A stretch of DNA of 64,000 nucleotides. Origin: Lysinibacillus pakistanensis (GTDB taxonomy: Bacteria > Bacillota > Bacilli > Bacillales_A > Planococcaceae). The notes under the pieces were generated by a model. That model was not told where the DNA came from and ran no database searches. It was given only the letters and a program-made list of their open reading frames with translations. Made by a program: the position numbers and the translations under genes. The DNA lies in NCBI RefSeq assembly GCF_030123245.1, contig NZ_CP126101.1:3656501-3720500 (forward strand), in the 5' to 3' direction. Below, piece after piece: positions 41,656 through 49,206 of this stretch (its first letter is position 1; every line of letters starts with the position of its first letter).

Positions 41656-41730
41656 TTACTTTTGACGTGTTGATACAGCATTTGCTATTGCTTGGCTTAC
41701 TAATGCAACTGGAACAGGTTTAATTTCCAT
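41656..41730 (-). CDS. 24-residue microprotein
   Basis: MEIKPVPVALVSQAIANAVS and a short basic end, with AAGGAGA six bases before ATG 41730. It overlaps the 3' end of the upstream gene by 31 bases. Small, but the ribosome binding site is one of the best in this region. Confidence 0.45.
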   Translation of the reverse strand: MEIKPVPVALVSQAIANAVSTRQK

Positions 41731-41891
41731 TGGATTCTCCTTCCCAATTCGTTATCTTGAAATTGTTCAATCTTCGCAATAATATGGTGCCATTGCTGTA
41801 TCTCAGTAGCGTTTAATATCCGTGTCAACTCACCATACCGAATCATGATTTTGCTATTACTATGTGTGATGATTTTGTTTCCATTGGCCAT
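41700..41891 (-). CDS. Small hypothetical phage protein
   Basis: Starting at ATG 41891 (MANGNKIITHSNSKIMIRYG) the product has 63 residues. GGTGAT lies a few bases before. It overlaps the Ead-like gene by 32 bases. A longer start at 41933 is possible but has no ribosome binding site. Confidence 0.55.
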   Translation of the reverse strand: MANGNKIITHSNSKIMIRYGELTRILNATEIQQWHHIIAKIEQFQDNELGRRIQWKLNLFQLH

Positions 41892-42333
41892 CCGAATCAC
41901 CATCCAATGCTTGACGTGCAATTTCTCCTCCATCCTCTACTACATACTCTGATTGAGGTACAATACTTTGAATCATTTTGCGAGAACCTCCTACTTGTGG
42001 TATCCATTTTTCAATAGTGACTGGTTCGTAATTATCTGCGTTAGCATAAAACCCAAGTGCTTCACGTAACCTCTCAACTTCTGCAACAAGCGCTGGCACA
42101 TCTTCACGGGCATGTGCTATAAATTCAATGTTGCTTTCAGCGTCCTTTCTAATGTGTCTGCGAGTTTGTCCAACACTTACGATGCGTGTTGCCCATTTAG
42201 ATGGAGCGTTAGGGGCTTTAACAACTGTTCTACATCCGTCGTATATACCGTCAATTTCTTCATTTACGCACCATGGACCAATTGTAGCTTTTTCAACACG
42301 TTGTTTAATGGCATTCAACTGTTCTTGATTCAC
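41860..42333 (-). CDS. Ead/Ea22-like phage protein
   Basis: The 157 residues contain KATIGPWCVNEE, then FIAHAREDVPALVAEVERLREAL, the signature of the Ead/Ea22-like family widespread in temperate phages. It is an early accessory gene; the role is unknown. Confidence 0.8.
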   Translation of the reverse strand: MNQEQLNAIKQRVEKATIGPWCVNEEIDGIYDGCRTVVKAPNAPSKWATRIVSVGQTRRHIRKDAESNIEFIAHAREDVPALVAEVERLREALGFYANADNYEPVTIEKWIPQVGGSRKMIQSIVPQSEYVVEDGGEIARQALDGDSDGQWKQNHHT

Positions 42334-42417
42334 CTAATTACCTCCCCTCACTTGCTTTAAAGCAGCTTGTTTTTCATCATCCGACATTGCATTCCACTCT
42401 GCTACTTTGATTTTCAT
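42334..42417 (-). CDS. 27-residue microprotein
   Basis: MKIKVAEWNAMSDDEKQAAL and six further residues. GGAGG lies about 12 bases upstream, and its own end carries the GGGGAGGT ribosome binding site for the Ead-like gene. The NAMSDDEKQ segment resembles a small conserved phage leader protein. Moderate support. Confidence 0.45.
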   Translation of the reverse strand: MKIKVAEWNAMSDDEKQAALKQVRGGN

Positions 42418-42544
42418 TTAGTTCATCAGCCTCCTTTCTTTGTCGCTCAGCTTCTAAAAGTTCTTTATAGATACGTGGTATTGATGTTTTCATAAAGAAA
42501 GCATGCATACGTTGTTGAGTTTCAATAGATGGTATGGTTTTCAC
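42377..42544 (-). CDS. Small hypothetical phage protein
   Basis: GTG 42544, after AGGAGGAAATCTA, is the best start and gives 55 residues (VKTIPSIETQQRMHAFFMKT). Helical and charged. No motif. Confidence 0.55.
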   Translation of the reverse strand: MKTIPSIETQQRMHAFFMKTSIPRIYKELLEAERQRKEADELNENQSSRVECNVG

Positions 42545-42647
42545 TAGATTTCCTCCTGATCGTATTAACGTTGCTACCGTCATATCAGCTATAAATTTGG
42601 ATATACTATCATTAGTTACTAACTCAGTGCTTTAATCGATAGTTTTA

Positions 42648-42812
42648 TTAAGAAATTTCAGCTTCATCATCCTCAACTTTTGGCGGTCTGTTAAGTTCCA
42701 AACCTGTAGCTACTCCTTTTACCAGTAAAAATTCTTCTCTAGACATTTTGAGAATCATATCCAAAAACTCATGCATATCTTCTTTTTTAGTGCATACAGT
42801 TTGACTATTCAT
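42648..42812 (-). CDS. First early gene of the lytic operon, small protein
   Basis: The start ATG 42812 (MNSQTVCTKKEDM) follows AAAGGTGGTGA. The 54 residues are acidic and helical (EFLDMILKMSREEFLLVKGV). It is the first gene after the leftward early promoter, the place of Cro or an antirepressor, but no helix-turn-helix is visible. Confidence 0.6.
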   Translation of the reverse strand: MNSQTVCTKKEDMHEFLDMILKMSREEFLLVKGVATGLELNRPPKVEDDEAEIS

Positions 42813-42860
42813 GTAATCACCACCTTTCATTACCGTACACTTGTTTGAGTTGTTATGCTC

Positions 42861-42941
42861 ATAGTACACCGATTATTTAAGCATGTCAACCCAAATAAAT
42901 AAATATTTTGAGTTGACATGCTCAATGTTTTAAACTAATAT
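42861..42941. promoter_or_regulatory. Lysogeny switch: divergent promoters with symmetric operators
   Basis: Rightward (repressor) promoter: TTGACA (42913-42918), 17 bases, TAATAT (42936-42941). Leftward (early) promoter: TTGACA on the minus strand (42889-42884), 17 bases, TACTAT (42866-42861). Both -35 boxes are buried in a perfect inverted repeat, GCATGTCAAC (42881-42890) and GTTGACATGC (42912-42921). A related ATGCTCA occurs at 42854-42860. A repressor bound here would control both promoters. Confidence 0.88.
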
Positions 42942-42965
42942 ATTATTCATAGGAGGGGACACACA

Positions 42966-43328
42966 TTGGATTCAAGAATAAAGATATTACGAAATGAGCT
43001 GAAGCTATCACAGACAGCTTTTGGCAAGAAAATAGGAATTTCAAGAGATGCAGTCAATAATTTAGAAAATGGTCGTGCTGAAATAAAAGATTTGGTAGTA
43101 AAAATGATGTGTAGTGAATTCAAAGTAAACGAAGAATGGTTACGAACTGGAGAAGGTGAGATGTTCATAACTCTAGATGAAGAATTTGCAGACATTGTTA
43201 GTGAAGCTTTCCTAAAAGGTGGAGATGAATATAAAGACCTTATGATAAAAGTTAGCAAAATGTCTGAAAAAGAATTTAAATTAATTTCTGATTTTGCTAA
43301 TTTGATAATTGAAAGTAAAGAAAAATAA
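42966..43328 (+). CDS. CI-type XRE repressor
   Basis: The start is TTG 42966 after AGGAGGGG. Residues 1-65 form an XRE helix-turn-helix (KLSQTAFGKKIGISRDAVNNLENGR); the region up to residue 120 is a helical oligomerisation domain. There is no LexA-type peptidase domain, so release from repression would not be by RecA-stimulated self-cleavage. It faces the early operon across the symmetric operators and is the probable lysogeny repressor. Confidence 0.88.
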   Translation: MDSRIKILRNELKLSQTAFGKKIGISRDAVNNLENGRAEIKDLVVKMMCSEFKVNEEWLRTGEGEMFITLDEEFADIVSEAFLKGGDEYKDLMIKVSKMSEKEFKLISDFANLIIESKEK

Positions 43329-43336
43329 CATATAAA

Positions 43337-43368
43337 AAAGCAACCCCCTTATAAAGAGTTGCTTTTTT
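43337..43368. terminator. Bidirectional terminator after the repressor gene
   Basis: AAAAAAGCAAC and GTTGCTTTTTTT enclose about 13 bases. It serves the repressor on the plus strand and overlaps the 3' end of a small minus-strand gene. Confidence 0.8.
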
Positions 43369-43510
43369 TGTGTATTGATTTACTTAAAGTTTGAAGTGCC
43401 ATAAGCGCTTTTGGATTATTGATACTTAAGCTTAATTTAACAATACTCAAATGTTCTTGTGTAATTTCACCATTAAAATTTTCAATTAATTTAATCAATT
43501 CTTTTTTCAT
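43349..43510 (-). CDS. 53-residue protein convergent with the repressor
   Basis: ATG 43510 is preceded by AGAGGTGGGG. The product MKKELIKLIENFNGEITQEH continues through SIVKLSLSINNPKALMALQT to a basic end. All helical; unknown. It lies alone between repressor and integrase, a common place for small lysogeny or excision factors, and a recombination directionality role is conceivable but not shown. Confidence 0.6.
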   Translation of the reverse strand: MKKELIKLIENFNGEITQEHLSIVKLSLSINNPKALMALQTLSKSIHKKSNSL

Positions 43511-43874
43511 GGCCCCACCTCTTATTTTAAATAAATTATATAGGAACAGATGTTCTTAATCAATGTTATTTATTTACTAAAAATATCCGTACCATCTTTT
43601 ACAGCATTCGACATTTTTGTAGGTATCTTTATTATATATGTATAGTCCAAAATTTCATAAAAATATCTTTAGACGTACATCGACATATGAAGAAATATTT
43701 TCCTCGTTATACATTTCCTCCGATTAAAATATTTTATTTTTTGTCTTTAATTGTAGAACATTGTCGTATTATGACTAAATGAATTTAATGTAAAATTCCC
43801 CTTTTATTATAAAGGGATACAAAAAAGTATATCTTATTCTATAATTTAAATTAAAACAGAATGGAGTTATTATT
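43511..43874. other. Intergenic region before the integrase gene
   Basis: Very AT-rich and without a gene. It has an inverted repeat CCCTTTTATTATAAAGGG around 43800-43816 and a TATAAT at 43840-43845 before the integrase, though no good -35. AATATCTTTAG- and ACATCGACATAT-like words around 43665-43690 may be binding sites. No further structure seen. Confidence 0.4.
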
Positions 43875-45305
43875 ATGACAGTTGGAATTTACATTCGTGT
43901 ATCTACAGAGGAACAAGCAAATGAAGGTTACTCAATTTCTGCTCAAAGAGAGCGTTTAAAAGCATTTTGTATGGCTCAAAATTGGAGTGAACACAAATTT
44001 TATGTAGATGAAGGAATTTCTGGACGTGATACAAATCGACCTCAATTAAAAAAATTATTAAAAGATATTAAAAATGGGCTGATAAACGTGTTATTAGTGT
44101 ACAGATTAGATAGATTGACTAGATCAGTTCGTGATTTGCATAAAATATTAGATGAATTAGAAAAAAGTAATTGTACATTTCGTTCAGCTACTGAATTTTA
44201 TGATACATCTACTGCAATGGGTAAAATGTTTATCACGATTATTGCCGCAATTGCTGAATGGGAAAGTGCTAATTTAGGTGAACGTGTAACAATGGGACAA
44301 GTAGAAAAAGCGCGTCAAGGTGAATGGGCTGCACAACCACCCTACGGATTTTACAAAGATGAAAATCACAAATTACACATACATGAAGAGGAAATAAAAG
44401 CAGTTAAATTAATGATTAAAAAAATCCGAGAAGGTATGTCTTTTAGGCAGTTATCTATTTATATGGATGCATCAAAATATATGCCAAAACGAGGTTATAA
44501 ATGGCACATTGGTACGTTATTAACCCTACTTCACAACCCAGCATTATATGGAGCTATGTATTGGAAAGGTAATGTATATGAAAATACTCATGAAGGCATT
44601 ATGACTAAAGATGAATTTAATCAATTGCAAGAAATTATTACTTCTCGCCAGAATTATAAAAAAAGAAACGTTTCAACTCATTTTGTTTATCAAACTAAAT
44701 TGATTTGCCCTGATTGTGGTAATCGTTGTTCTTCTGAACGTTCAACATGGACACGAAAAAATGAAACTGAACTACGGGCTAAAAATGCTTATCGTTGTCA
44801 AGCATGTGCATTAAATCACCCTGATAAAACACCTTTTGGTATTAGAGAAACCAAAATGGACGAAGCTCTAATTGAGTATATGAGCAATTTTACAATTATG
44901 GCTTCAAAAACTGAAGAAATTAATCAGGATACGCAATTACTAGACATCAAAAACGAATTAAAACAAATAGAAAATCAACGAGAAAAATATCAACGTGCTT
45001 GGGCTAATGATTTAATTACAGATGATGAATTTAAAAATCGTATGGATGAATCACGTTTACGTTACGAATCTTTACAAAAAGAATTAATAAATATTGAAGG
45101 AACTCCTCAAGATCCAGTTGATATAGAAAGATTTAAAGAAATAACAAAGTCCTTTAATGAAAATTATTTTCGTTTAAATCAAGAAGAAAGACGTGCCTTT
45201 GTACAAACATTTATCGAAAGCATAAAAATCGAAATAATTGAACGTACAAAAGGCAAAGGTTATAGAAATCAAAAAATACGAATAGCAGATGTAAGCTTTT
45301 ATTAA
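43875..45305 (+). CDS. int: Large serine recombinase (integrase)
   Basis: The protein has 476 residues. The N-terminal resolvase domain has the catalytic Ser10 in IRVSTEEQ, then YRLDRLTRSVRDL and the E-helix region MGKMFITIIAAIAEWES. The recombinase domain (about 150-260) includes PPYGFYKD and LLHNPALYGAM. A zinc ribbon follows (CPDCG near 278, CQAC near 308) and then the coiled coil (about 350-410). It resembles TP901-1/A118 integrases and recombines attP with attB in radC. The stop is 43 bases from the attachment core. Confidence 0.95.
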   Translation: MTVGIYIRVSTEEQANEGYSISAQRERLKAFCMAQNWSEHKFYVDEGISGRDTNRPQLKKLLKDIKNGLINVLLVYRLDRLTRSVRDLHKILDELEKSNCTFRSATEFYDTSTAMGKMFITIIAAIAEWESANLGERVTMGQVEKARQGEWAAQPPYGFYKDENHKLHIHEEEIKAVKLMIKKIREGMSFRQLSIYMDASKYMPKRGYKWHIGTLLTLLHNPALYGAMYWKGNVYENTHEGIMTKDEFNQLQEIITSRQNYKKRNVSTHFVYQTKLICPDCGNRCSSERSTWTRKNETELRAKNAYRCQACALNHPDKTPFGIRETKMDEALIEYMSNFTIMASKTEEINQDTQLLDIKNELKQIENQREKYQRAWANDLITDDEFKNRMDESRLRYESLQKELINIEGTPQDPVDIERFKEITKSFNENYFRLNQEERRAFVQTFIESIKIEIIERTKGKGYRNQKIRIADVSFY

Positions 45306-45332
45306 GCTCACTCTGCTAATATTTTTTCGTAT

Positions 45333-45773
45333 TTATATCAACTTCACAGTAACGAAATGTTCCTGGCTTAGGGAGGTCATATCAGGCATTAAATAGGCAG
45401 CAGCATCCTGCGGGGATCGAATTGTATACTTTTCTTCACTTTGTTTCTGGGCAAGACGCCTACCTAGCTCAATGGCTGCTAATAATTGAATAGCTTTCAC
45501 TTCGCCTATTCCTTTAATCGCCACCATTTCTTCAATAGTTGCATGCTTTAAATGGTGTAAACGCTCAAATACACTTAATACACGATTTGCTAGAACAAGA
45601 ACAGACTCCTCTTTAGTGCCTGTCCGAAGTAAAATAGCTAGTAGTTCCTGATTCGATAAACTCATCGCACCTTGCCGCAATAATCTCTCACGTGGACGAT
45701 CTTCAATATTCACGTCTCGTATCATCATACTAAGTAAAACATCATTCGGCAATAAAGCCTCACTCCTTCGCAA
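45333..45773 (-). pseudogene. radC: 5' part of radC, truncated by prophage insertion
   Basis: These residues match the N-terminal two thirds of RadC: the UPF0758 start (LPNDVLLSMMIRDVNIEDRPRERLL), the helix-hairpin-helix region (IEEMVAIKGIGEVKAIQLLAAIELGRRL) and the beginning of the JAB domain up to LSQEHFVT. The last four residues (VKLI) and stop come from phage DNA, so the catalytic JAMM motif is missing. The rest lies at 4874-5209. The start overlaps the maf stop by 14 bases. Confidence 0.95.
45348..45353. other. Right prophage attachment core (attR)
   Basis: AGTAAC again, with phage DNA on the left (TATCAACTTCAC) and radC on the right (GAAATGTTCC). Joining the inner flanks of both cores recreates an attP with nine-base inverted arms, see the findings. 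Confidence 0.85.
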
Positions 45774-46353
45774 ATTGGATTATATCGAGTGCTACCATTT
45801 GCGTAAACAACGACGCAAGTGGTAAACCGACAACATTGTTATAATCTCCTTCAATTCTCTTCACTAAAAGGGTTCCAGCCGTTTGAATGCCATAACCACC
45901 TGCTTTGTCAAATGGATCTCCCGAATCTACATATACTTCGATTAGCTCCTGTGATAAATGATGAAAGACAACGGTAGTTTCTTCAACAAACACGGTTTCA
46001 TTACCATTAGGCTCGATTATGGCAACAGCTGTCATGACCGCATGATGTTTGCCTGATAAACGAATTAAATGGGAAATTGCTTCCTCACGAGTTTTTGGTT
46101 TATGCAGTAGCTCTTCATCAAAAACAACAATCGTATCTGCACCAATGATAGTTGCACTTGGAACCTTTTTTGCGACATCCCGTGCTTTCAATAGAGCTAC
46201 ACCTTTCACATAATCGTGCATCGTTGTTGCCTGAACACTTGTCTCTTCTACTTCACTCGTAATTATGTCAAAAGGAAGTGATAACATAGCTAGTAATTCT
46301 TTTCGTCTTGGTGAAGCAGAAGCAAGCACAAGGTTATGATTTGTTTTAAACAT
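45760..46353 (-). CDS. maf: Maf nucleoside triphosphate pyrophosphatase
   Basis: The 197 residues carry the Maf signatures SASPRRKELLAML at the start and IIGADTIVVFDEELLHKPKTREEA in the middle. Maf hydrolyses dTTP, UTP and modified nucleotides, and in Bacillus affects septation. It precedes radC as in B. subtilis. Confidence 0.94.
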   Translation of the reverse strand: MFKTNHNLVLASASPRRKELLAMLSLPFDIITSEVEETSVQATTMHDYVKGVALLKARDVAKKVPSATIIGADTIVVFDEELLHKPKTREEAISHLIRLSGKHHAVMTAVAIIEPNGNETVFVEETTVVFHHLSQELIEVYVDSGDPFDKAGGYGIQTAGTLLVKRIEGDYNNVVGLPLASLFTQMVALDIIQFAKE

Positions 46354-46441
46354 GACTTAACCATTCCTCCTTATTAGCTATCATAACGGAGAAATTGGTA
46401 TTTGAAAATTTTCTAATAATCAAGATAATGCCGATTTCATA

Positions 46442-47086
46442 CTAAAATTTTACTTGAAGACAGGCATTTTTCGATTTGTAATGGGCAAAAACCTGTAGGC
46501 GAATAATGCTGACATCATTAGAAATAGAAGAGGCTGCCGCTCCAATCGATTGCCAATCAGCAGGAAGTGTAGAATCCTTTGAATTTTCCTTAAAATTTAA
46601 TTTTGTAGCTTTTTTATCAGCTAGCACGGATGGAAGCTCTGCAATAGTTGCCTCCTTACAGCTGTCACTGCTTACATTAAATGCTTTTTTAAAAGTAGCA
46701 GGATCTTCTAAAAAGGTTAGCTGGCTTTCATCTGTTACCATGCTCGTCCACACATAAAATTTTCCATCCACTTCAACAATAGCACTTTCTTTTAATGAAG
46801 GGTGCTCGGAGACAAAGGAGCTGGCACTTTCATAATTTGAATAAACCCCTGCTTGACTCGCAAAAAACATGGGTGACTTTGTGGCACCTCCCGCTGTCGG
46901 AATTGTTTCCGTGTCTGTATCTTTATTATTGCTGCTTGCTACTTCGTTACTATCATTTTTTAAAGATAATTGAGTACTTGCCTGAAGAATACCTAGAAAA
47001 ATTGCTACACCAAAAAGCCCGACTATTCCTCCAATCAGCATTGCTCTAAATATTTGTTTTTTCATCACCTGACTGACAATTTTCAT
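46442..47086 (-). CDS. spoIIB: SpoIIB-like SPOR-domain protein
   Basis: The start ATG 47086 (MKIVSQVMKKQIF) follows GGAAGAGGTGATGG. The 214 residues have one transmembrane anchor (about 12-32), an Asn/Thr-rich linker and a SPOR-like domain (FFASQAGVYSNYESASSF, then GKFYVWTSMVTDESQ). SpoIIB assists septal peptidoglycan thinning at the start of engulfment. Gene order before maf supports the name. Confidence 0.78.
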   Translation of the reverse strand: MKIVSQVMKKQIFRAMLIGGIVGLFGVAIFLGILQASTQLSLKNDSNEVASSNNKDTDTETIPTAGGATKSPMFFASQAGVYSNYESASSFVSEHPSLKESAIVEVDGKFYVWTSMVTDESQLTFLEDPATFKKAFNVSSDSCKEATIAELPSVLADKKATKLNFKENSKDSTLPADWQSIGAAASSISNDVSIIRLQVFAHYKSKNACLQVKF

Positions 47087-47338
47087 GCATCCATCACCTC
47101 TTCCTCCAACTTCTCGGTCTGCTTTCAACGACAATTTGATATAAGTATATGTAAAAAAGTAGCTGTAAATGCTAATTTACTACATTTTGATGTAGTAGTT
47201 TTAAAGAAGATATACCTTAAAAACCAACTATTTTCGTCCTCAAAAACACGCTATTTTACTAAATAGAAAAGGAAATCCTGACAGAGAAATCGAATAACGA
47301 TTTATAGACAAAATAAAAACTATTGGAGTGAAACTAGA

Positions 47339-47767
47339 ATGACTAACGATAGAATTATTGGGCAAACAAAAGCAGCTGGCTTTCAAGTAGGTGTAAGAAG
47401 ATCATTTTCTATCTCTCAGGAGGATGCTTGGAGCCTTCTCGCTTCATCAGATGGATTAAATCTATGGCTGGGGGAAAGCACTGGCATTTCTCTTATTCCA
47501 GGTCAGACTTACATGACCAATTTGGGGTCAGGAGAAATTCGGATTGTTAAACCGCTACAGCAGCTTCGTCTGACATGGCAAAAGGAAGGATGGGAGCGCC
47601 CATCAACAGTTCAAATTCGCATTCTATCAAAAGCAGACAATAAAACAACGATTAGCTTTCATCAAGAAAAGCTATCAGATCAGTATGTTAGAGAGGAAAT
47701 GAAAACATACTGGGAAACTATCCTAGAAAAAATAGGTGAGCGAGCGATGAAGAATAAATCTAGCTAA
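47339..47767 (+). CDS. SRPBCC (AHSA1-like) domain protein
   Basis: The 142 residues show the AHSA1/START-like pattern: FSISQEDAWSLLASSDGLNLWLGES, PGQTYMTNLGSGEIRIVKPLQQLRLTWQKEGW, and the final helix. It likely binds a hydrophobic ligand; a specific role is unknown. It is divergent from spoIIB and convergent with the folC pair. Confidence 0.82.
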   Translation: MTNDRIIGQTKAAGFQVGVRRSFSISQEDAWSLLASSDGLNLWLGESTGISLIPGQTYMTNLGSGEIRIVKPLQQLRLTWQKEGWERPSTVQIRILSKADNKTTISFHQEKLSDQYVREEMKTYWETILEKIGERAMKNKSS

Positions 47768-47919
47768 AAATAAGTTTTTCTACTTAACTATGAAATCAAT
47801 TTTTAGTAACGTTGATTTCTTGTGCTTTTCTGACGTGAAATTGAAAATTAATATTAGAGAGATTAAAAGAAAATAAAATCGACTAGGTTATTTCATCATC
47901 TTCTAAACCACAAAGTAAA

Positions 47920-47947
47920 ATCAGTACCCATAAAAAATGAGTACTGA
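47920..47947. terminator. Terminator between the AHSA1-like gene and folC
   Basis: Arms CAGTACCCAT and ATGAGTACTG enclose an A-rich loop. It lies at the end of the folC gene (minus strand). Confidence 0.6.
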
Positions 47948-47952
47948 AACTA

Positions 47953-49206
47953 CTAAATACTTTTTAATCTATTCCGTACTTCTGTTAATAAATATAAAGA
48001 TCCTGTTACAATCGTTTTTAGCTTTCTTTCAGACTGATGTTGTAAAAATGAGGCATAGTCCACTAAAACTTCTTTATAGGGTGCGCCAGATAGTTCTAGC
48101 ATCTTCTGAGCACCCATTGCACGAGGATTATTAAAATCAACAAAATAAAAATGATCACTTATCTGCTCAAAAAGCTGCAATATTTGTGGAACATCCTTAT
48201 CTGCAAGTATGCCAATTACCAAAGCAATTTGTTCATCAGGAAATTCACTTTTTATCGTTTCAATTAATTTTTCAACACTTGCTGGATTATGGGCACCATC
48301 TAAAATTACATGAGGCAAAATTTCTTCAAAGCGCCCTAAAATGGTTGCCTCTTTCACTCCTTTTTCAAGTGCACTTTTAATTACCTTTATATTTAGTGCA
48401 GTTGCCACTTCAAGAAAGGCTGTTATAGCTAAAGCCATATTATTTGCCTGATGTGCTCCCTTCATTGACCTAGTTAGCTTTGATAGATGGAAGCTCTGTT
48501 TATCATATTCATATGTCTCTCCATCCTTCTCTTGTCCAACAGAAAATTGCTGGTTAAGTTCAAGGACAGTTGACTGTTTTTCTCGTGCCTCCTTATAGAT
48601 AATATCCTTTGCCTCCTGTGGTAAATCACCGATAATGACAGGTTTATATGGTTTTATTATGCCAGCTTTATGATGGGTGATTCTTTCAATGGTAGTGCCT
48701 AAAAATTTTGTATGTTCTAAAGCAATACTTGGAATAATCGATACAATTGGTGTCACTACATTTGTGCTATCAAGTAAGCCTCCCATTCCTGCTTCAATGA
48801 GAGCGATATCGACATCACTAGCAGCAAAATGTAAAAATGCCGCAACCGTTAAGAGCTCAAAATCCGTTAATTTTTCACTAAGTCCAGCTGCCTGCATTTG
48901 TTGGAATAGTTGGTCCATCACTGCCCCAGTAATTGCTTGACCCTCCACTTGAATTTGGTCATGTACATCGACAATGCAGGGGGACATAAATTTACCTACA
49001 CGTAGGCCATGCTCCTTCGCTAACGACTCGAGAAATGTAAGCGTTGAGCCTTTACCATTCGTCCCTGCTAAATGGACAACTTGCAATCCGTTTTCTGGAT
49101 TACCAACTCGCACTAATGCTTCCTCAATCGCAGCAAGACCAGGTTTAATAATATCATCACTCTTAACGTTCCATTTTTCTTTATAACGATTCAAATTAGG
49201 AATCAT
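47953..49206 (-). CDS. Second FolC-type ligase (folylpolyglutamate/dihydrofolate synthase family)
   Basis: The start ATG 49206 (MIPNLNRYKEKWNV) follows GGAGGGAGA and overlaps the previous stop. The 417 residues have the Mur-ligase-type P-loop HLAGTNGKGST, the omega-loop region FMSPCIVDVHDQI, EAGMGGLLDSTN, and ILDGAHNPAS. It is a clear paralogue of the gene next to it but diverged throughout. In B. subtilis comC occupies this place; here a second FolC stands instead. One copy may have specialised for a different folate or glutamylation substrate. Confidence 0.88.
   Translation of the reverse strand: MIPNLNRYKEKWNVKSDDIIKPGLAAIEEALVRVGNPENGLQVVHLAGTNGKGSTLTFLESLAKEHGLRVGKFMSPCIVDVHDQIQVEGQAITGAVMDQLFQQMQAAGLSEKLTDFELLTVAAFLHFAASDVDIALIEAGMGGLLDSTNVVTPIVSIIPSIALEHTKFLGTTIERITHHKAGIIKPYKPVIIGDLPQEAKDIIYKEAREKQSTVLELNQQFSVGQEKDGETYEYDKQSFHLSKLTRSMKGAHQANNMALAITAFLEVATALNIKVIKSALEKGVKEATILGRFEEILPHVILDGAHNPASVEKLIETIKSEFPDEQIALVIGILADKDVPQILQLFEQISDHFYFVDFNNPRAMGAQKMLELSGAPYKEVLVDYASFLQHQSERKLKTIVTGSLYLLTEVRNRLKSI

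Larger units (their letters stand above)
5168..45353. mobile_element. Complete-looking siphovirus prophage integrated in radC
   Basis: The element is about 40.2 kb and is bounded by AGTAAC cores inside radC. It has every module of a temperate HK97-type siphovirus: serine integrase, CI-type switch, replication/recombination, late activator, packaging, head, tail, tape measure, host recognition and lysis. Nearly all genes run on the minus strand; exceptions are the two XRE regulators, one tiny zinc-ribbon gene, the acyltransferase and the integrase. The only clear lesion is an in-frame stop in the HNH gene at 27512-27514, which may impair packaging. Confidence 0.95.

Noticed and set aside
5225..45305. 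CRISPR array or tRNA genes in the prophage
   Set aside because: No regularly spaced direct repeats with spacers and no cloverleaf with CCA end was found on reading both strands.
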